Assembly: GCA_028289375.1 (NCBI GenBank)
Contig: JANQQK010000028.1
Location: forward strand, 193,318-257,317
Direction of reading: 5' to 3'
Origin: Phycisphaerae bacterium
Lineage (GTDB): Bacteria > Planctomycetota > Phycisphaerae > UBA1845
DNA: 64,000 nucleotides
Part shown: positions 63,385 through 64,000 of the stretch, in pieces
How positions within the stretch are numbered: position 1 is the stretch's first letter
Layout: the number at the start of each line of letters is the position of its first letter
The notes under the pieces: generated by a model
What the model saw: the letters and a program-made list of their open reading frames with translations, nothing else
The model's database searches: none
Told to the model about the DNA's origin: nothing
Program-made: the position numbers and the translations under genes

Positions 63385-64000
63385 ATGGGTGGTTGGAAGG
63401 GAAGTTGGACATTTCTCCTGGTGCTTGTGACGCTGTCGACCGGCGCACCATTCACGGAGGGTCAGGGCGCGTGCTGTTTTCAGGACGATGGCTGCAAGGA
63501 ATCGGCCACGGGCGTCGCGTGTGGCGTGCTTGGCGGCGTGTTCTTTGAGGGTGAGAGTTGCAGCGATCAGCCTTGTGGTCTTGGCGCTTGCTGCAACGAA
63601 CTCTCATGTGCGACAGCCAATGCGTTCAACTGCATCGTCGGCGGTCGAACGTTTGGTGGTGCGGGGACGACGTGTCTGGATGATCCGTGTGAATCCGACA
63701 TTGGCGCCTGCTGCAACGATGGTGCATGTTCCTTTATCTCACCTGCGGACTGCGACATGCAGGGTGGGATTTGGCTTGGCGCCGGTACGAACTGCGTGAA
63801 CGACATGTGCGTGATCGGCGGTTGCTGCCAGCCTGGGCAATGCAATGATCTTCCGGGATTCGAATGCAGCGCTGCGGGCGGGACGTTCTTTTCGAACGGT
63901 CTCTGTGATGACGGCGTGTGTGAGTCGACGTTCGATTGCCCGGCCGACGCACTGGTCGGTCAGTCAGTCGACAATCCGAATTTCTTCGCAGCCTATCTCT
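63385..64000 (+). CDS. secreted Cys-rich repeat protein (3' truncated by window edge)
   Basis: The frame is open from the ATG at 63385 to the window end, at least 205 residues. A signal peptide (FLLVLVTLSTGAPFTEG) is followed by four repeats of the GACC/GCC type, similar to those of the gene upstream (GACCNDGACSFISPADC, WLGAGTNC). After about residue 185 the Cys spacing changes (FDCPADALVGQSVDN), so another domain probably begins. AAGGA lies 9 nt before the ATG. The two genes are likely an operon and paralogues. The C-terminus, and whether it has a sorting tail, cannot be seen. Confidence 0.75.
   Translation, partial: MGGWKGSWTFLLVLVTLSTGAPFTEGQGACCFQDDGCKESATGVACGVLGGVFFEGESCSDQPCGLGACCNELSCATANAFNCIVGGRTFGGAGTTCLDDPCESDIGACCNDGACSFISPADCDMQGGIWLGAGTNCVNDMCVIGGCCQPGQCNDLPGFECSAAGGTFFSNGLCDDGVCESTFDCPADALVGQSVDNPNFFAAYL

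Overview
The window reads as chromosomal DNA of a high-GC Planctomycetota bacterium, most like the Phycisphaerae or a related lineage. I infer this from several lineage habits: an exosortase with an EpsI-type partner, large Cys-rich and FG-GAP lipoproteins, ACC-type Cys-rich repeat proteins with a C-terminal sorting tail, a tandem set of SPFH (HflK/HflC) genes next to an ABC exporter, and many alternative start codons. I see no rRNA, tRNA, CRISPR array, phage or insertion sequence.

Region 1 (1-11194, all + strand, tightly packed with several ATGA overlaps) is an exopolysaccharide locus: a partial Gfo/Idh/MocA oxidoreductase, a PaaK/CapK-like adenylate-forming enzyme, a Wzy/O-antigen-ligase-like polymerase, a sulfotransferase, two AsnB-type amidotransferases, a Wzx-like flippase and a GT4 glycosyltransferase. 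The likely product is a sulfated, amidated surface polysaccharide. Region 2 (11249-18585, - strand) holds two very large lipoproteins that share a PL9-like right-handed beta-helix. One of them also carries 15 tandem 45-residue Cys-rich repeats. Region 3 (18836-20994) is an EpsI - exosortase - zinc-ribbon membrane protein operon. Region 4 (20998-30030) is mixed: an alpha/beta hydrolase lipoprotein, a possible remnant of a lipase maturation factor, a sulfatase-fold/TPR protein with Thr at the formylglycine position, a pair of FG-GAP lipoproteins, a release-factor-like protein and a TlpA-like thioredoxin.

Region 5 (30597-35920) is a housekeeping run: pheA, tpiA, secG, yicC, gmk, rpoZ, and separate coaC and coaB genes. 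Region 6 (36180-40501) is a self-contained unit of terminator, strong sigma70-type promoter, long leader, good Shine-Dalgarno, a 1257-residue FG-GAP lipoprotein with distinct codon use, and a strong terminator. Region 7 (40607-50464) holds a SurA/PpiD-like exported protein, purL (with a PurS-like N-terminus) and purQ, an alpha/beta hydrolase, a family-4 uracil-DNA glycosylase, an FHA-GAF histidine kinase and an unknown protein. Region 8 (50486-59473, - strand) is a six-gene operon of three SPFH proteins, an ABC ATPase, an ABC permease and a tetratricopeptide-like membrane protein. A second, similar permease diverges from it at 59675. Region 9 (60653-64000) has a HAF-repeat lipoprotein and two tandem Cys-rich repeat proteins. 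The first ends in a motif-TM-Arg sorting tail that may be a substrate of the exosortase; the second runs off the window.

The clearest theme is construction and editing of the cell surface: a polysaccharide assembly line, lyase-like lipoproteins beside it, an exosortase, and several disulfide-rich adhesin-like proteins. All family assignments were made by eye from sequence motifs, without database searches.
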